Shown here in pieces: positions 47,093 to 59,912 of a stretch of DNA of 64,000 nt. The notes under the pieces are model-generated. The model did no database searches. It had not been told where the DNA came from and saw only the letters and a list, made by a program, of their open reading frames with translations. The stretch is from Ailanthus altissimus (Eukaryota; Streptophyta; Magnoliopsida; Sapindales; Simaroubaceae): assembly GCA_946807835.1 (NCBI GenBank), contig OX327712.1:17936001-18000000 (forward strand). Reading direction: 5' to 3'. Made by a program: the position numbers and the translations under genes. Numbering within the stretch: position 1 is the stretch's first letter; every line of letters begins with the position of its first letter.

Positions 47093-50000
47093 TAACAGTG
47101 TATATATGTGATATTGTGTTCATACAGTATACATACGCATCACATACATACATATACGTATCATATTCACAGCGGAAGTCATAAAACATGTTATGAACAC
47201 AATTAAATAACATTTTTAATCAAATTAAAATAAAATTGAAAATTTCACCTTTAAAGCCTTTGGACTATAAATTCTGGGAATCTGCCCGAAGTGAAGCTCG
47301 TTAGCAATTTTAGTGATCAATGATTTGGGTTTGATCAGTTAGTACAGCATCTCAATCCAACAATTTGGGTTTAACGTTTTGAACCCTATATTAACCCTTA
47401 ATCTAGTGTTCAACTCTTGAACAATATTTGTTGCAATGTTGGCTAGGGTAATTCAAGAACAGGATGAATCAATGGGTGTAACATTTACACTTTAAATGTG
47501 AAGAAGCAATTTCTTCTCTTTTGCTCCCAAAAATGGCTGGCCATGTGAGTGATTTTAAACCTAAGGTGCATGCATGCGAGTTTGTGTTTATCATTCAAAT
47601 ATGCATACGTATCACATACATATATGCGTAGCAGATAAATGATATACTAATTTTTTAATGATAAACACAAATAAGTTTTATATGTTATCTCATAAATGTA
47701 AACTACATAAAGATTGAGAATTTATTACCTTGACAAGCCTTTGGTTTTTGGTTGAACTTGAGTATCTGCCTTGAAGCAACTCGTTCATAATTCTAGTTCT
47801 TCAACACGGTGGGCTTGAGAGTTATTTTTGCTTAACACTTAGCCAAATTATCAAAAGTCGCTAGGATTAGAAAGAAAAAAGCCGCCAGGAAGAAAAATCC
47901 CCTCATCTGAAGAGGAGGACTGCTGCTGAACACAGACTAGCCTCCTTATAATTGGAAATTTCTCAGGGAATTAATGGATATCCCACAAACCCCCTTAATA
48001 ATCCCCCACCAGAGGAGAATTAGAGCAGAGAGAGCTCTCGCCTCTGAGGGAGTATATATTTCCTTTTGTGCACTTTGTTTATGGGCATTTTCGTGGGGTT
48101 TAATGCCAATAATCAGATTTTCTAATGGTACCATACAAAAGGGTATCGAAAAATAAGTTTTAATTTAGTGAAAATGGTCATAGAATTAGTTTCACTCATA
48201 AAAAATACCTAATTTCCAAATTTCGAGGTGTTATCCCCTTCGAAAGTTCCCCACTTCTCTTTCCAAATGCCTTAGCTATATATCTTCTCCTAATTGGGCA
48301 ACCTATTACTCATTTATTTATTTTTCACTTAATTGTCAACACTTGTCCCATTTAATTACATAATGGCCTTTATTATCCTGGTCAATGTTTGTCATTAGTG
48401 TTTTGTTTATTATTGTTTACAATAAATCAAATGAAAACAAAACAAAATAGAAAATCATTTAGATGAACTTGGCCTAAATCGAGGCCAAATTATAAAACAC
48501 TTTCACATTAGTAAGAAACATGTTAAAGCCTACCATTTACAAGTGCCACCCATTTATTTTTATTATATCATTTAATCAATATTAAATAAATGATTCAATC
48601 ATATTAAATAATGATAGAAACACATGCCAAATAATAATTGGTAATTTTGTCAAACAATAATTGGCCCACAATGTGCCATGTGTCAATATCTCATTGGTCA
48701 ACAACTAATTGTTAACTAATTGATGTACTTAACTCTTAAGTCTTGATAGGTGCACGATCGGAGGAAGACCGAAGTAAATATTCGGTCTGCTGAAATTTTT
48801 TGGATCGAACTATTCAGTCATGTACATTATCCCAGTGCACAACGAGTACCCTTCATATTGCGAGACTCTCTAGGTTCACTCCCGATTTGTCAAACAGAAC
48901 TATTCTGTGAGTCTGAGATTGATGCCCCACGCACACGTCATGGATATTACAAATCAATGCAGTAGATCATATAAGTTAAGTTTATAGCACATACATATAA
49001 TTCTTTCGCTAATCATATCCTGAAAGAGCAAGGATATAGATCACTACCGTCAAATCATTATGTGCTCATTTGCGAACTTATCTCCAGATACGTATCTTGA
49101 TAAACAATATATGCAAACACCTTTACAATATTGTTTAACCTTGTGAAAAACTCTTTTCTTAGGTTTATTACTTATGGCTATAAAACTTTCTAAGATACAG
49201 TCTCTAAGCATCTAGATATATAACTCATCCATGTGAGCTGACGGATTCTATATCTGTACACATCAAACTCTATAAGTATTGGACCATAGCCAGCGACACC
49301 CAGCTGTTACACTATGAAAGATCTTTGACATATGTGGAACTAAAGTATAGTGGATCACTTACAAGTCCATTGGTACTTAGGCCAAAGAACCACGTATACT
49401 ACTCAAATTGAGAGGACCTTTCATTGATGGCTTCATGGGATGTCTATTGGGGTCCTCGTTGAGTCTGTTCAGTATTCAGTCCTTACTGAACACATGTATG
49501 CTATACGAACTTTCAGTAAGCCCATGGTCAGTTAAGAACAACCATCTAGACCATCTAGGTATAGTATACATTAGTCTATGAAAAAAAATTTCACTGATAG
49601 ACCTGTATCGGTTAATTAAGACCAGGAATATATAATTTGATAATAGACTTACATAATAACATTTTTTAGCACCTATTACAACTCTTACAATTATGTTATT
49701 ATTAGTGTACTCTCAGGCCTTTATACCGTTATAGATAAAGTTTTAACTTTTAGACTTCACTAATTATTATAACATGCTAACTCTTTAGCATTTATAATTT
49801 TTCAGTGATGCTAACTCTTAGCATTGATCTTCTTTAGACCAAATTCGAACTCCTTTAGATCATATAATGTCTATAACGTCACAAGTATGGAACTATTTAA
49901 TCATTGTAATTAGTGATTTAATAAGTAATATACTGTATAAATATTATAAAATAAAATATTCATATAACAATGAGATAGCACGTAAGCACAAATCCCAACA

Positions 50001-51798
50001 AATACAACCTTTAAATTTTGTTTTAATTTTACATATATACACACAATATTCACTTAACCTAACCATGGTTAATAATTGACCATGGTAAGGTTACATACTT
50101 GGCCACCAAGTATGTTAATAGAATAATGTATTATTGACCTAACCATGGTTAACACTTAACCATGGTTGGGTTAAGTAAACTTAGCCACCAAGTTTACAAA
50201 TATCTAAATATTATTTATATTTTAATATTAAATAATAATTAAATCAACATTAACTCAACTTTGGTTAACTTTTAATCATAGTTGAGTTACATATTATTTA
50301 ATATATTATAATATTAAGATATCTTGATTATTTAACTATTAAATAGTCATATATATAAAATTACTAAAATACCCTTACATGGTTACCAAGTAAACTCCTT
50401 AGTAGATTCTACCAAATCACACACTTGGGTGAACTCAACAAAATGCTCATTGTGCGACACATGTAATCATTTAATTAGTCAATAATAATTATTAACTAAT
50501 TTTTATACTTAACACTTAAGTATAGATCGCGCGCATTCTGAGGGTTCCCAAAGCATATATTCGGTTCTTATTAGATTTTACTGGATTGAACTATTCAATC
50601 TGGTACGCTGCCCTAGTGCACGAGTACACTTCATATTGCAGGACTCCCTATGTCCACGTCCGATTCGTCAAATAGAATTATTCTACGAGTCTGTGAATAA
50701 TGCCCCCATGCATACGTCACGGATATTACAAATCAGCGCGTTAGACCATACAAGTTGATGTCAAAACGCATACGTATAATTCTTCCATCACTTATAACCT
50801 GGATGTGCAGGGATATAAATCTGCACCGTTAAATCTCCATGTGTTCATCCATAAACTTATCTCCAGATTCGTACCTTAATGAACAATATACGAAAACACA
50901 TTTACTATATTGTTCAATCCTATGGGAAACTCTTTTTTCGGGTTTATTGCTTACGGCCATAAAACTTCCTAAGATATAATCTCGAAGCATTTGATATATA
51001 ACTTACCTATGTGAGCTGACGGATCCCATATCTACGCACACTAGACTCCATGAGTATCGGACCATACCTAGTGACATGTAGCGGTTAGACCATGAAAGGT
51101 ATCTGACATCCATGGAATCTAAGTAAAGTGGAGTACCCACAAGTCCACCATGGCACTTAGCTTAAAGGACCACATACACTACTCAACTCGAAAGGACCTA
51201 CCATTGACAGTGTTATAGGTTATCTATTGGGGGTCCTCATGAGTTTGTCCAGTATTCAGTTCTAACTAAATATTCGTATGCTTATACAAGCTCTAAGCTT
51301 ATGGTTAGCTAAGAACAATCATCTGCATCCTGTAGATATAAACATACACTAATCTAATTGAAAGAGGATTCACCAATAGAGTTGCATTGTTGAAAATAGA
51401 TCAGAAACACAGTGTTTGAGAACACACTTGCATAATGACATTTTCTAGCACCAATTGTAACTCTTTGTTATATCATTACTAGTGTACCCTCAGGTCTTTG
51501 TCCTATTATAAACAAGACTCTAACTTCTTAGATCTCGCTGACTCTTATAACCTACTAACTCTTAACAGTGCTAACTTTTAGCATTTATAACTTTCAGCGT
51601 TGCTAACTCTTAGCCTTAGTCTAAACTCTTTTAGGCCATATCTGAACTCTTACAGATCATACAACGTCAGTATTGTGACATGTATTAATACCATATTATG
51701 AAGGTTTATTAGCAATTTAATAAAAAAATACATCGTATAAATATTATCGAATAAATATTCATATAAACAGGGATGACACGTAAGCACGTACCCTAACA
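47093..51798 (-). mobile_element. LTR of the 2.3-2.5 kb family, split by a second LTR
   Basis: Right part 50001-51798 begins, on the minus strand, TGTTAGGGTACGTGCTTACG, like the solo LTR start. It shows the same landmarks in the same order (GATCGTGTGC-type middle, CTAACTCTTAGC words). Left part, about 47093-47582, matches the LTR 3' end (CAGCGGAAG block, ACCTTTAAAGCC block). The parts add up to about 2.29 kb, the expected length, if 47583-50000 is removed. Inferred as an LTR inserted in the copia gag, then split. I found no perfect target duplication (GAAAT on the left, GGAAC on the right). Confidence 0.6.
47583..50000 (-). mobile_element. Second LTR of the same family, nested
   Basis: On the minus strand it starts TGTTGGGATTTGTGCTTACG at 50000 and ends near 47583. 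The landmark TGGATCGAACTATTCAG (about 48800) lies about 1200 bp from the start, as in the other copies. A second 3'-end block (ACCTTGACAAGCCTTTGG near 47730) shows that two LTR ends occur in 47093-47800, which is why I call two nested LTRs. The left boundary is accurate to perhaps 20 bp. Confidence 0.6.
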
Positions 51799-52719
51799 GG
51801 AACCATGTAATAGTCTAATGATTTTTGCTAACTTAGTACTTCAGTCATTCAATGAAATTTTCTTTGGTTTCATCATCCTGCTATTTAGATGGAGTGATGT
51901 CGTAAGTAACATAACACCAACGTTTCCTCCTTTAAGATTATTACTTATAACTTGTGTCTATAAACATAATTATTTCTATATTATATGACATTAATAGGCT
52001 ACAACACTTCTGATTTTTCACGATGATGAGAACTTGAGGAACACACTATAGAGACCTGAAAATAACATGGAAGTTGGCCTGAGTTTAAGAGATGACAGAA
52101 TCAAGGTTGTTAAAATTACAAATTTGTCTAAATTTTATGTGAAATTATAAATCTATCAAAAATTAAATTATTGCCCAAATCTATTTGAAATTTTATTTAA
52201 CCCTAATATTTATGCAAAATTTCATATTAGCCCCAAAATTTATATGAAATTTTAAAATTTTCCCAACATTATGTGTATTTACATATTGGCCGAAAATTAT
52301 TGTGATCTTATAAGTAACTCTTTAAAAAGTCTCACTTGGACCTGAAACATTTTTTAAGTTAGCGAAAATGCCTCAACTAAGAATTTTGTTGAGATTGACA
52401 GAGAACTGACTTTGAAACGAAGGAATTATAGATATAGGTTGACAGATCTGTGGTTGAGCATTGATTTGGCACTGGAAATAACAACAACATTGATAAAGAA
52501 GGAGTTAAAATTAGGCGGTGGCCCTTTATGGCGATCGACAGCTTATGGAGGGCAACAAGGAGGTCACCAGCATTTTATGAGTCGACTGGTGGTCCTGTTC
52601 AGTGATCAAGTGAATGGTACGCCGATGCATGTGCCTTACGCATCGATGACTGTTGAAGATGGTGGCCGGAGACAAGCACTAGATAGTAAAAAAAAAAATT
52701 CAACTTGGCTCTGATATCA
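51799..52719 (-). mobile_element. Copia leader/gag start with primer-binding site
   Basis: Bases 52707-52719 read TGATATCAGAGCC on the minus strand, one mismatch from the initiator-tRNA-Met primer site TGGTATCAGAGCC. It sits directly left of a TGTGAG LTR start. The DNA between this and 51799 would be the leader and gag start of the copia remnant at 45495-47092, but I cannot read a convincing gag from it. Frames on the plus strand here (such as 52412-52714) are not supported. Confidence 0.5.
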
Positions 52720-52998
52720 TGTGAGATGATTTAGAGAAATTACGTATTTTACTATAAGAAAAATATGTATAAGAAATGATCTTTTATATAGGCTTAATAC
52801 CACTACTAAATAGAAAAATATACAAATCTTTTTTATACAAGAAATATGTCATATACAGTAATTACTACCTATATAAGAAATATAACTCAAATAGAACAAT
52901 ACTACTATATAAGAGAATAATATTTAAGAATACTAATATTATTATAAGAATGATGATTCATAAAACTAAATAATAAGTTATTTTCTTTAGAATTTCAC
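52720..52998 (-). mobile_element. Probable 5' LTR of the copia remnant
   Basis: Starts with TGTGAGATGATTTAG immediately outside the primer-binding site and is AT-rich, about 280 bp, a normal size for Ale-type copia LTRs. The far end (ATTTCAC near 52998) is a guess; the matching 3' LTR was not found. Confidence 0.4.
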
Positions 52999-53009
52999 TT
53001 AGAAAAAAA

Positions 53010-53900
53010 AAATACTAAGGGTAGGCATAGGTCGATTCAGTCCAGTTTTGGCCAGAATTAAATTGACCCACAGTTTTTCGATTTTTCCATATGAAAAAAA
53101 AAACTGAATGGAATATAAAAACCAAACCGGACCGAACCAATTTTTTTTTATTTGGTTTGATTTTTAAGTCAATTTAAAAAACAAATTGCAACACAACTAA
53201 GAAATCGAATATATGACTTGAAAGACATACCACTACCATTTAACCAACTAAGATATAGTTGGTTTTTAAGTTAAAAATAGAATTAGTTTCCTCATATTTT
53301 AATTTGAAAATATTATAATTGAGAAATCCAATTAGTAAGATTCGAACCTATAAAACTCATGATAATACTAAAACTCCATTACCACTAAACTAAAATACAA
53401 TCCATTTTATTATATTTACATGTTAAAATATTAATATTTACAAAAACTCTTGGATTCAAACCTAGGAACTAAGGAGACTACTACATTTACTTTACCAACT
53501 AAGCTAAAGTTGGTTTATAAATGAAAATACATTTCTTTTGTCTTATATTTAAATGTTAACATATTAATAATTTTAAAAAAATACATCTAGCTAGATTTGA
53601 ACCATGGACCTTTTTAAGGATATTAGCACGCATTGTCAACCAAGCTAAAGCTTATTTTAATGTTATACAATACATTTCTTATATTTAATTACAAAATATC
53701 AATAATTAAACAAATTGATTTTTTCGATTCGGTTCTTATTATATGTATAACCAAGCTGGAATCGAATTGAACTATTTAATTTTCTTAATAATAAGAACCG
53801 ATAATTTTTTTAAAGTATAGAAACTAAACCATACTGGCTGGTTCAATTTGAACCAATTTATTTTTTTTAATTTTTGGTTTTTTCCCCCTTTAAAGAATAC
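53010..53900. repeat. Compound repeat with four box-B-like monomers
   Basis: Between AAACCGGACCGAACC-type flanks (53130 and 53830) lie about four degenerate units spaced 110-150 bp apart. Each has a GATTCGAACC-like word (clear at 53340 and, weaker, 53456 and 53594; the first unit near 53215 is worn) followed about 50 bp later by ACCAACTAAGCTAAAG. GATTCGAACC is the reverse complement of the tRNA B-box core GGTTCGAATC. I cannot name the family; a tRNA-derived SINE cluster is one possibility. Confidence 0.5.
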
Positions 53901-54081
53901 TTCAGTCAAGGGGGAGCAAACTCATTGTCTTATTCTTACTTTTATAAACCTCTTTTAAGTTTTATGTCAAACATTTCACATTTATAATCAACTTATTATG
54001 TTATTTTTACTCTATTTAAAGCTAAATTCCTTCTTATCAAGTTGGTGTATGAATAGAATCTTTCCAAATCAAATTCTATAC

Positions 54082-57000
54082 TATTAGAATTTGGTGATTC
54101 AAAATTAAAGATAGGTTTCATTTTGAGTTGAAGACCAATGAGGAGTCGACGTAAAGTCGAGTATGCATTGGACATACGAAAAAGAGATAAAAATGGAGAG
54201 CTGAAAGTAAGGAGGGGCTTGGAATGAGTGTAGGAAAAAATCCAGGCTTTAGGGCTGTAAGATCGAGCAAGCTAAATTGCAACCCCTAAGTGGCAAAGAT
54301 CGGGTGCCACGGCATGGTGGCCTGGGCAGCGGTAATGCCAAGACAAGCAAAACTTTCATGTTTTATGTTCTTTTGACTTCTTTGGGCAGGTTTCAAATTC
54401 CTACACATATGTACTTATATTCCAACTATAAATAAGGTTTCTAGGGATGTTTAAAACATCATATAACCCTTGTAAACCCTTAAATTAACGTAAGTATTAA
54501 AGATGTAAACAGAAGAGAGAATAAAATGTTGGTATGTACTAAAGTGTTGAGTGCGCGAGTGTGTAATCATAAGATCACTTGAGTACTAAGTGCGCAAGAG
54601 AGTGATAATATATCCTTTGTGAGAGAGCATTGGCTATTTGTTGTATTTGATAAGTGTGAAATAAATAATTTTTTTTATCTCCAAATTACTTAGAATTTGT
54701 TTGTTTTTATGTGAATAGAAGGCTATTTATGCATTTATTGTTGATTTTATAGGATGATGCATTAAAAGATAAAAAGTGAAGAATTTGGAGCGAAAATGCA
54801 AAAATTGGAGTAAAACCCAAAAAATAAGACTTAATTACAAAATCTAGAAAAATCAATATGAACGTTGCAAAGATGAAGAAGTGAACATTGCAGCGTTTAT
54901 GATTTAGCAGAACACGCATGGATAGATAGAGAACATTGAGGCGATAATTATAGAACCTTACATTGTAGTGATAGAGATATTTCGAGCCAACGCCCTAGCA
55001 TTGAGAAGCTACCACCCCAGCATTGATGCGAATCCCTAATCTAATTCTAATTTTGACTTTAATACTCCAAGCTTCCATATAAAAATGCTACTCATCTCGG
55101 TCTTTTATACTTTCATAACTTAAGGCTCTTAGAACTATTAGAACATAATTTAAAGAAATTTAGAGAGAGAATATTAAGAAAAGCAATGGAGTATTGGCAT
55201 ATTCTTGTGAAGATCAACCAACTACAAGATGATATTTGAGACGTCAAATTCAGTTTGCTCTTTGGTTATATCATGTTTTCTATTTTTTATTGTCATTGTT
55301 CTCTTGTCATTATAAACTAATTTCTTTCCTAAGGTTAATTTTAGTTTTTACTCTTCAAATTACTTGTTCTTAATGATTTCAATATTCTTGATCAGTTATT
55401 GATTGATTGAGGAACATATTGATAAACTTGAAAAAGGCATCCTTGTGTTTAGCTTAGGGTAATTTGATACATGATTATGGAGTAGTATCTGCAAGTCTCG
55501 ATATAAGATAGAAATATTCTTATATGATATGTATGGTTAAAAGGGTTTGAACTTAATGAGTCTTAAATTTTATTAGGTTACCATAGAAATATAGGCAATT
55601 AGTAATTTGATATGACTATTGGAAGAGGCTAGTGAAGAGGATAATGCCTTGACCAATAATAATATTGAAGAATTAAAATATTGAAGTAGTATCTTTAGAA
55701 AAATATATTGAGAGATAGTTATAATCCTAAGCTTTCTCTATCTTGTGATTTGCTTAGTTGTGATCATATTTGTTTAATTATAATTATAACTTTAGTTTTA
55801 TATTAATTTCAATTGAAATATTTATTTTTCTAGATTAAAAAAAAAAGAAATAATTTTAATACTTGGTTGAAAATATATAATTCCCTATGGGTTTGACATC
55901 TAATTTTACATTATATTACTTGTTATGATACATATACTTGCATTTATATTATGCGTAGAAAAGTCACGATAGTATTTCATGATTAATCTCTTGTGTTAGA
56001 TCTTTATAACCTAGAGATCATTGTGAAGTGAATAAAAGAAGTTGGATCTTTAATCTGCCATGGACATACGTGTTTCTCACTAAATCACATATATCTTGTG
56101 TCTTGTGATGATTATTTTCTTTATCTTTATTATGCATGATCTTTTATATTCGTAATTACTTATGGGTAAAGTTTTTCGCAAAGCCTTTAGATGATTTTAG
56201 GATGCTAAATATTAGGCATGGAGGTATTAAGGCACATAAAAACTAACTATTGAAATCAGGTCAAAGCTAAGGTTGATGCCTAAATGGTGTCATAGGTAAG
56301 AGCCTAAGCTGATTTTTTAACATGTAGTATCAGAAAAAATGTTAAGATCCATACCAAATTGTAGAGCATGGGAAACAGTGCTAGATTGCTGAGCATAAGT
56401 TGTTTCAATCATAGTAACTCACAAATATAAATAAGTTCAATGGGCAGGATGATTACTTGAAAGAGAAAAATGTGATGGCTTTTTTAGTGAGTTTAGGGTT
56501 AGAGATAGTCTTTGAAGAGACTCGGGCTACAACCAGTGATGAAAAGTCTGTGTCATCAAAATCCAAGTCAGATTGAAAAGTCATTTAGATTGAACACAAA
56601 AGAATTGGTGAAACGATCATAGCCTAGTAGTGTAGCGGTATAGACTCTAAAAGAAAGGGTTGAGAATAGATATTGAAAAAGAAGAGAAATAAAAGAATAA
56701 AGAGTAGATCTAAGAAATGCTTTGTTAGCAAGAAAGAATGACGTTTGATAAGGGATTGTCCGGAGAGAAATACCAAGATAAAAGAAAAGGTGAATATGCA
56801 TTTGTTTGTGAGAATGACTAGGAAATTGCAAAACCTAGATAGCTTTTGCAAGAAAGTATGCTTGATGAGTGAATACTTGATTTTAGGGTATAGTTTCTAT
56901 CTAAGTCTTGGAAGATCTTTGTTGATTAATTATTGATCCATTAGGGGTGATAAAGTACTAATGAGTAGAGATATGACTTTTGTAGTTATAAAAATTGGTA

Positions 57001-58469
57001 GTATAAGATTGAAACTACATAGTGAAAAATGAGGGAGCTATTAAGTATAAGATTTATTTCTAATCTCATAAAGACCTTAGTATTCCTAGAAGTGCTAAAT
57101 CAAATAGAATATTCATTTAAAGTAAAAGAAGAAATACTGAAAGTTATATTTGAGGGTATATAGGTGAGAAGCATACTTAAGACTATGTGCTTAATGAGAA
57201 TGTTGTGTATGGCTTATCATGGGTTGTTAAGAGGATACAGACCAAGGACAACATTGAAGATTATCTCATCGGTGTGGCAGGGGTAAAAAAAAAATATGAT
57301 AAGGGGGTTGTTGACAGGGATAAGATCTAGTTACATAGGTATTATGATGGTATCTAAGTGATACTGAAGATCACAATACAAAGGCTGTATAAGGAGAAAC
57401 ACATTTAGAATCTTTGGAGACCAAAGTCATGAGCCTTAGAAGAGTTAAATTTAGGCATAGGACTTAATTAAATCAACACTAGAGTGATAGAGTATTGGTT
57501 GAGGAGAGGGTAGATTCTGAAAATTTTCTTGAAGAGATTTTAAATTAAGAAGGGAATTGTTAAAATTTGGTGATTCAAAATTAACGATAAATTTAATTTG
57601 AGTTAAAGACCAATGAGGATTCGATACGAAGTTGAGTACGCATTGAACATACGAGAAAGAGATGAAAACAAAGAGTCGGAAGTAAAGAGGGACTTGGAAC
57701 GAGCATAAGAAGCAAGAAAGGGCTTGGAATGAGTGTAGGAAACAAGCCTGGCTTTGGGGCCGCAACGCGATGGCCTGGGCAATAACGGCCCCAAACGAGT
57801 AAAACTTCATGTTTTGTATTCTTTCGACTTCTTTGGGTAGGTTTTGGATTCCTACATGCATGGACTTTTATTTCATTTAGAAATATGATTTTTAGGGATG
57901 CTTTAAACGCTATATAAACCTCTGTAACCCCTTAGAATAACATAAACATTAAAGAGTAAACATAAGAGAAAATAGAGAGTTAGGTAGGCACTAGAATACT
58001 AAGTGCACAAGAGTGTAACTATAAAATCACTTGAGTACTGAGTATACAAGAAAGTGATGATAGATCGGTTGAGAGAGAATTTTGACTATTTATTGTATTT
58101 CTTAATTAATCTCTAATATTAGGTCTTTGTGACTTAGAAGTCTTTGTGACCTTGAGTTCCTTATGAATTGAATAAAAGAAGTTGGACCTTTGATCCGCCA
58201 TAGACTTAAGTGTTTGTCGTTGAATCACGCATATCTTGTGTCTTATAGTGATTGTTTTCTTTATCTTTATCGCATATTTTTTTATATTTTTAGTTACTTG
58301 TGGTTGAATCTTTCGCAAAACGTTTAGATAATTTTAAAGTACTAAATACCAATTATAAAAATATTAAGACACATAAAAATAATAACTAATATAATCAAAT
58401 TACGACTGAAATTGATACCTAAATGATATATAGATAAGTGCCTAAACTGATATACACACTACATACACA
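54082..58469 (+). mobile_element. Internally deleted Ty1/copia element with two LTRs
   Basis: Plus-strand element: 5' LTR 54082-56322 (912 bp once its insertion is removed), primer-binding site at 56325-56336 (TAGTATCAG core), a gag-derived interior to 57557, and a 912-bp 3' LTR at 57558-58469. The interior carries a worn CCHC knuckle (CFVSKKE then IRDCPERN near 56720-56770). Integrase, reverse transcriptase and RNase H are missing, so it is non-autonomous. The LTRs have diverged visibly, so it is old. The LTR start TGTTAAAATTTGGTGATTC is shared with the solo LTR in intron 1 of the At1g42960-like gene. I found no target duplication. Confidence 0.75.
54648..55971 (+). mobile_element. Solo LTR (1324 bp) inside the copia 5' LTR
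   Basis: Flanked by a perfect GTATT duplication (54643-54647 and 55972-55976) and absent from the partner LTR, where GTATT occurs once. It starts TGATAAGTG. Near its right end is TTCCCTATGGGTTTGAC followed by GATACATATACTTGCA, which recalls the LTR ends of Athila/Tat-type gypsy elements. The last bases are CGATA rather than CA. No internal region is present. Confidence 0.75.
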
Positions 58470-58865
58470 AATTACAAATTGCTGTAAACTGCGTAAGAAA
58501 TGGGATATGTAGAAATGCGTTCTTATGTTATATTGAATTGAGATTTTTTTTTTCCTTAATGTTTAAATTTCAAGAACATAAAAGTGTAATATTCAAAGCT
58601 TAGTTGAAGCTGCAAAAACAATGTTTTCTCCTTAATGCAAAATAGACTCTTTGGTAGACGAAATCAGGAATATATAGCCATTGCAAGAGATTTAATTAAT
58701 CATATCGAATGAGCCTGTATTTAAAAAACAAAAAAAAAACTATTTTTTTTTAATAACGGTAAAATAATCTGTCCTTAATGTTGATATGGGTAGCATGATT
58801 AATGTTAAATTTAAATATCCATTTGAAGTTGTCGTTGAAATGTCTTTATTAATATACTAGATATT
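58466..58865 (+). repeat. Diverged copy of the At1g42960-like gene 3' flank
   Basis: Collinear with 26620-26935: CAAATTACAAATTGCTGTAAA against CAAATTCCAAATTACTATAAA-type starts, GGGATATGTAGAAATG against CGGATATGTAAAGATG, and GTTGAAGCTGCA, then ATTTGAAGTT near the end. It stops at ATACTAG, the equivalent of the gypsy insertion point, with no gypsy element here. The coding exons that should lie to the left have been replaced by the copia element. Confidence 0.75.
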
Positions 58866-59912
58866 TCTCCCCCTGTCAAAAAACAAAAAAAAAATCCTAG
58901 ATATTTGATATTTCATTTAACATTTTACCAGTGATAAGTTAAAAAAAATATCCTGGTCCTGATTTCAAATTCAATAAAATAATAGTCATTTTGTTATTCC
59001 ATTTAAGCCATATATAATTTAAAAGGAAGGGAGTAGATTCTTTTTTCTTATTTCTTTTAAATTTATATTACAATAAGGAAATGGAGCATTTTTTCAACCT
59101 ATCACTTGAGGATTTTTACTTTTTATAACTTGAGAGGATAGAATTGAATTTGAGACTTCCACTTATAATAATAAAAAATGCATCGCAAGACTAAGCCATT
59201 TAAGTAAATGTTTGAAGTTTTTTTTTTTTAATACAAGATTTTCAGTGAAAATATACACAAATAACTGAAAATGAACCCAAAAAAAAGTTATAATTATATT
59301 TATATCATCTATAAATGATAACGTATAAGAAAGTCTTAGTTTTCTTTTTCTTTTAGAGAAATATATAAAGAAGTTAGAAATACAAGGAGATGTCAATTGC
59401 GAAAAGAGAAAATACGCCTATAATATATCTATGAGGAGATAATGCCGAAGCTGATTCTTCAGCAAATTTGGAAGTTCATTGTGATAACTTTTCTTAGTGG
59501 TCTCTGGTTCCTATTGAGATTCTAGATCAGTTGTCTAAGAATGTTAATGGGCTTTTCGCATATCGCTTTACTTGAGTTTGTTTGCTTCTAAATTTTGTTG
59601 CAGACCACTCTGTGATATTGTTCTTCTCTCTTTTTTTATGATTTTGTCTCAACTTTTAACATATTTTGAAGGATAAGACTCACTACGTTTTGTTTTTGAA
59701 TTTTCTTTAATTTTAATGTTCTCCCTCAATTTATTTGATCTATATAAATTTATGTATTGAGAAGAGTCAAAGATAAGCTTTTTAATCATTTTTCTCCCAA
59801 AAAAAAAACTATTGAAATGGTAATACAAAGTTTCATTAAGAGATGAAGGAAACGGGGAGTTGATGCTGTGCTGTCTATGATAAATTACAGACTACATGCC
59901 TCAGTGTCTCGA
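58866..59912. other. AT-rich DNA between the two old remnants
   Basis: No gene is supported. It corresponds in position to the sequence replaced by the gypsy element in the other copies, so it may preserve pre-insertion DNA. Several poly-A and poly-T runs are present. Confidence 0.4.

Noticed and set aside
48750..48965. 71-codon plus-strand frame
   Set aside because: Falls entirely in the nested LTR and has no counterpart in the sister LTRs.
52412..52714. 100-codon plus-strand frame
   Set aside because: Ends at the copia primer-binding site and probably lies in the element's leader on the other strand.
57451..57861. 136-codon minus-strand frame
   Set aside because: Crosses the boundary between the copia interior and its 3' LTR, antisense to the element.
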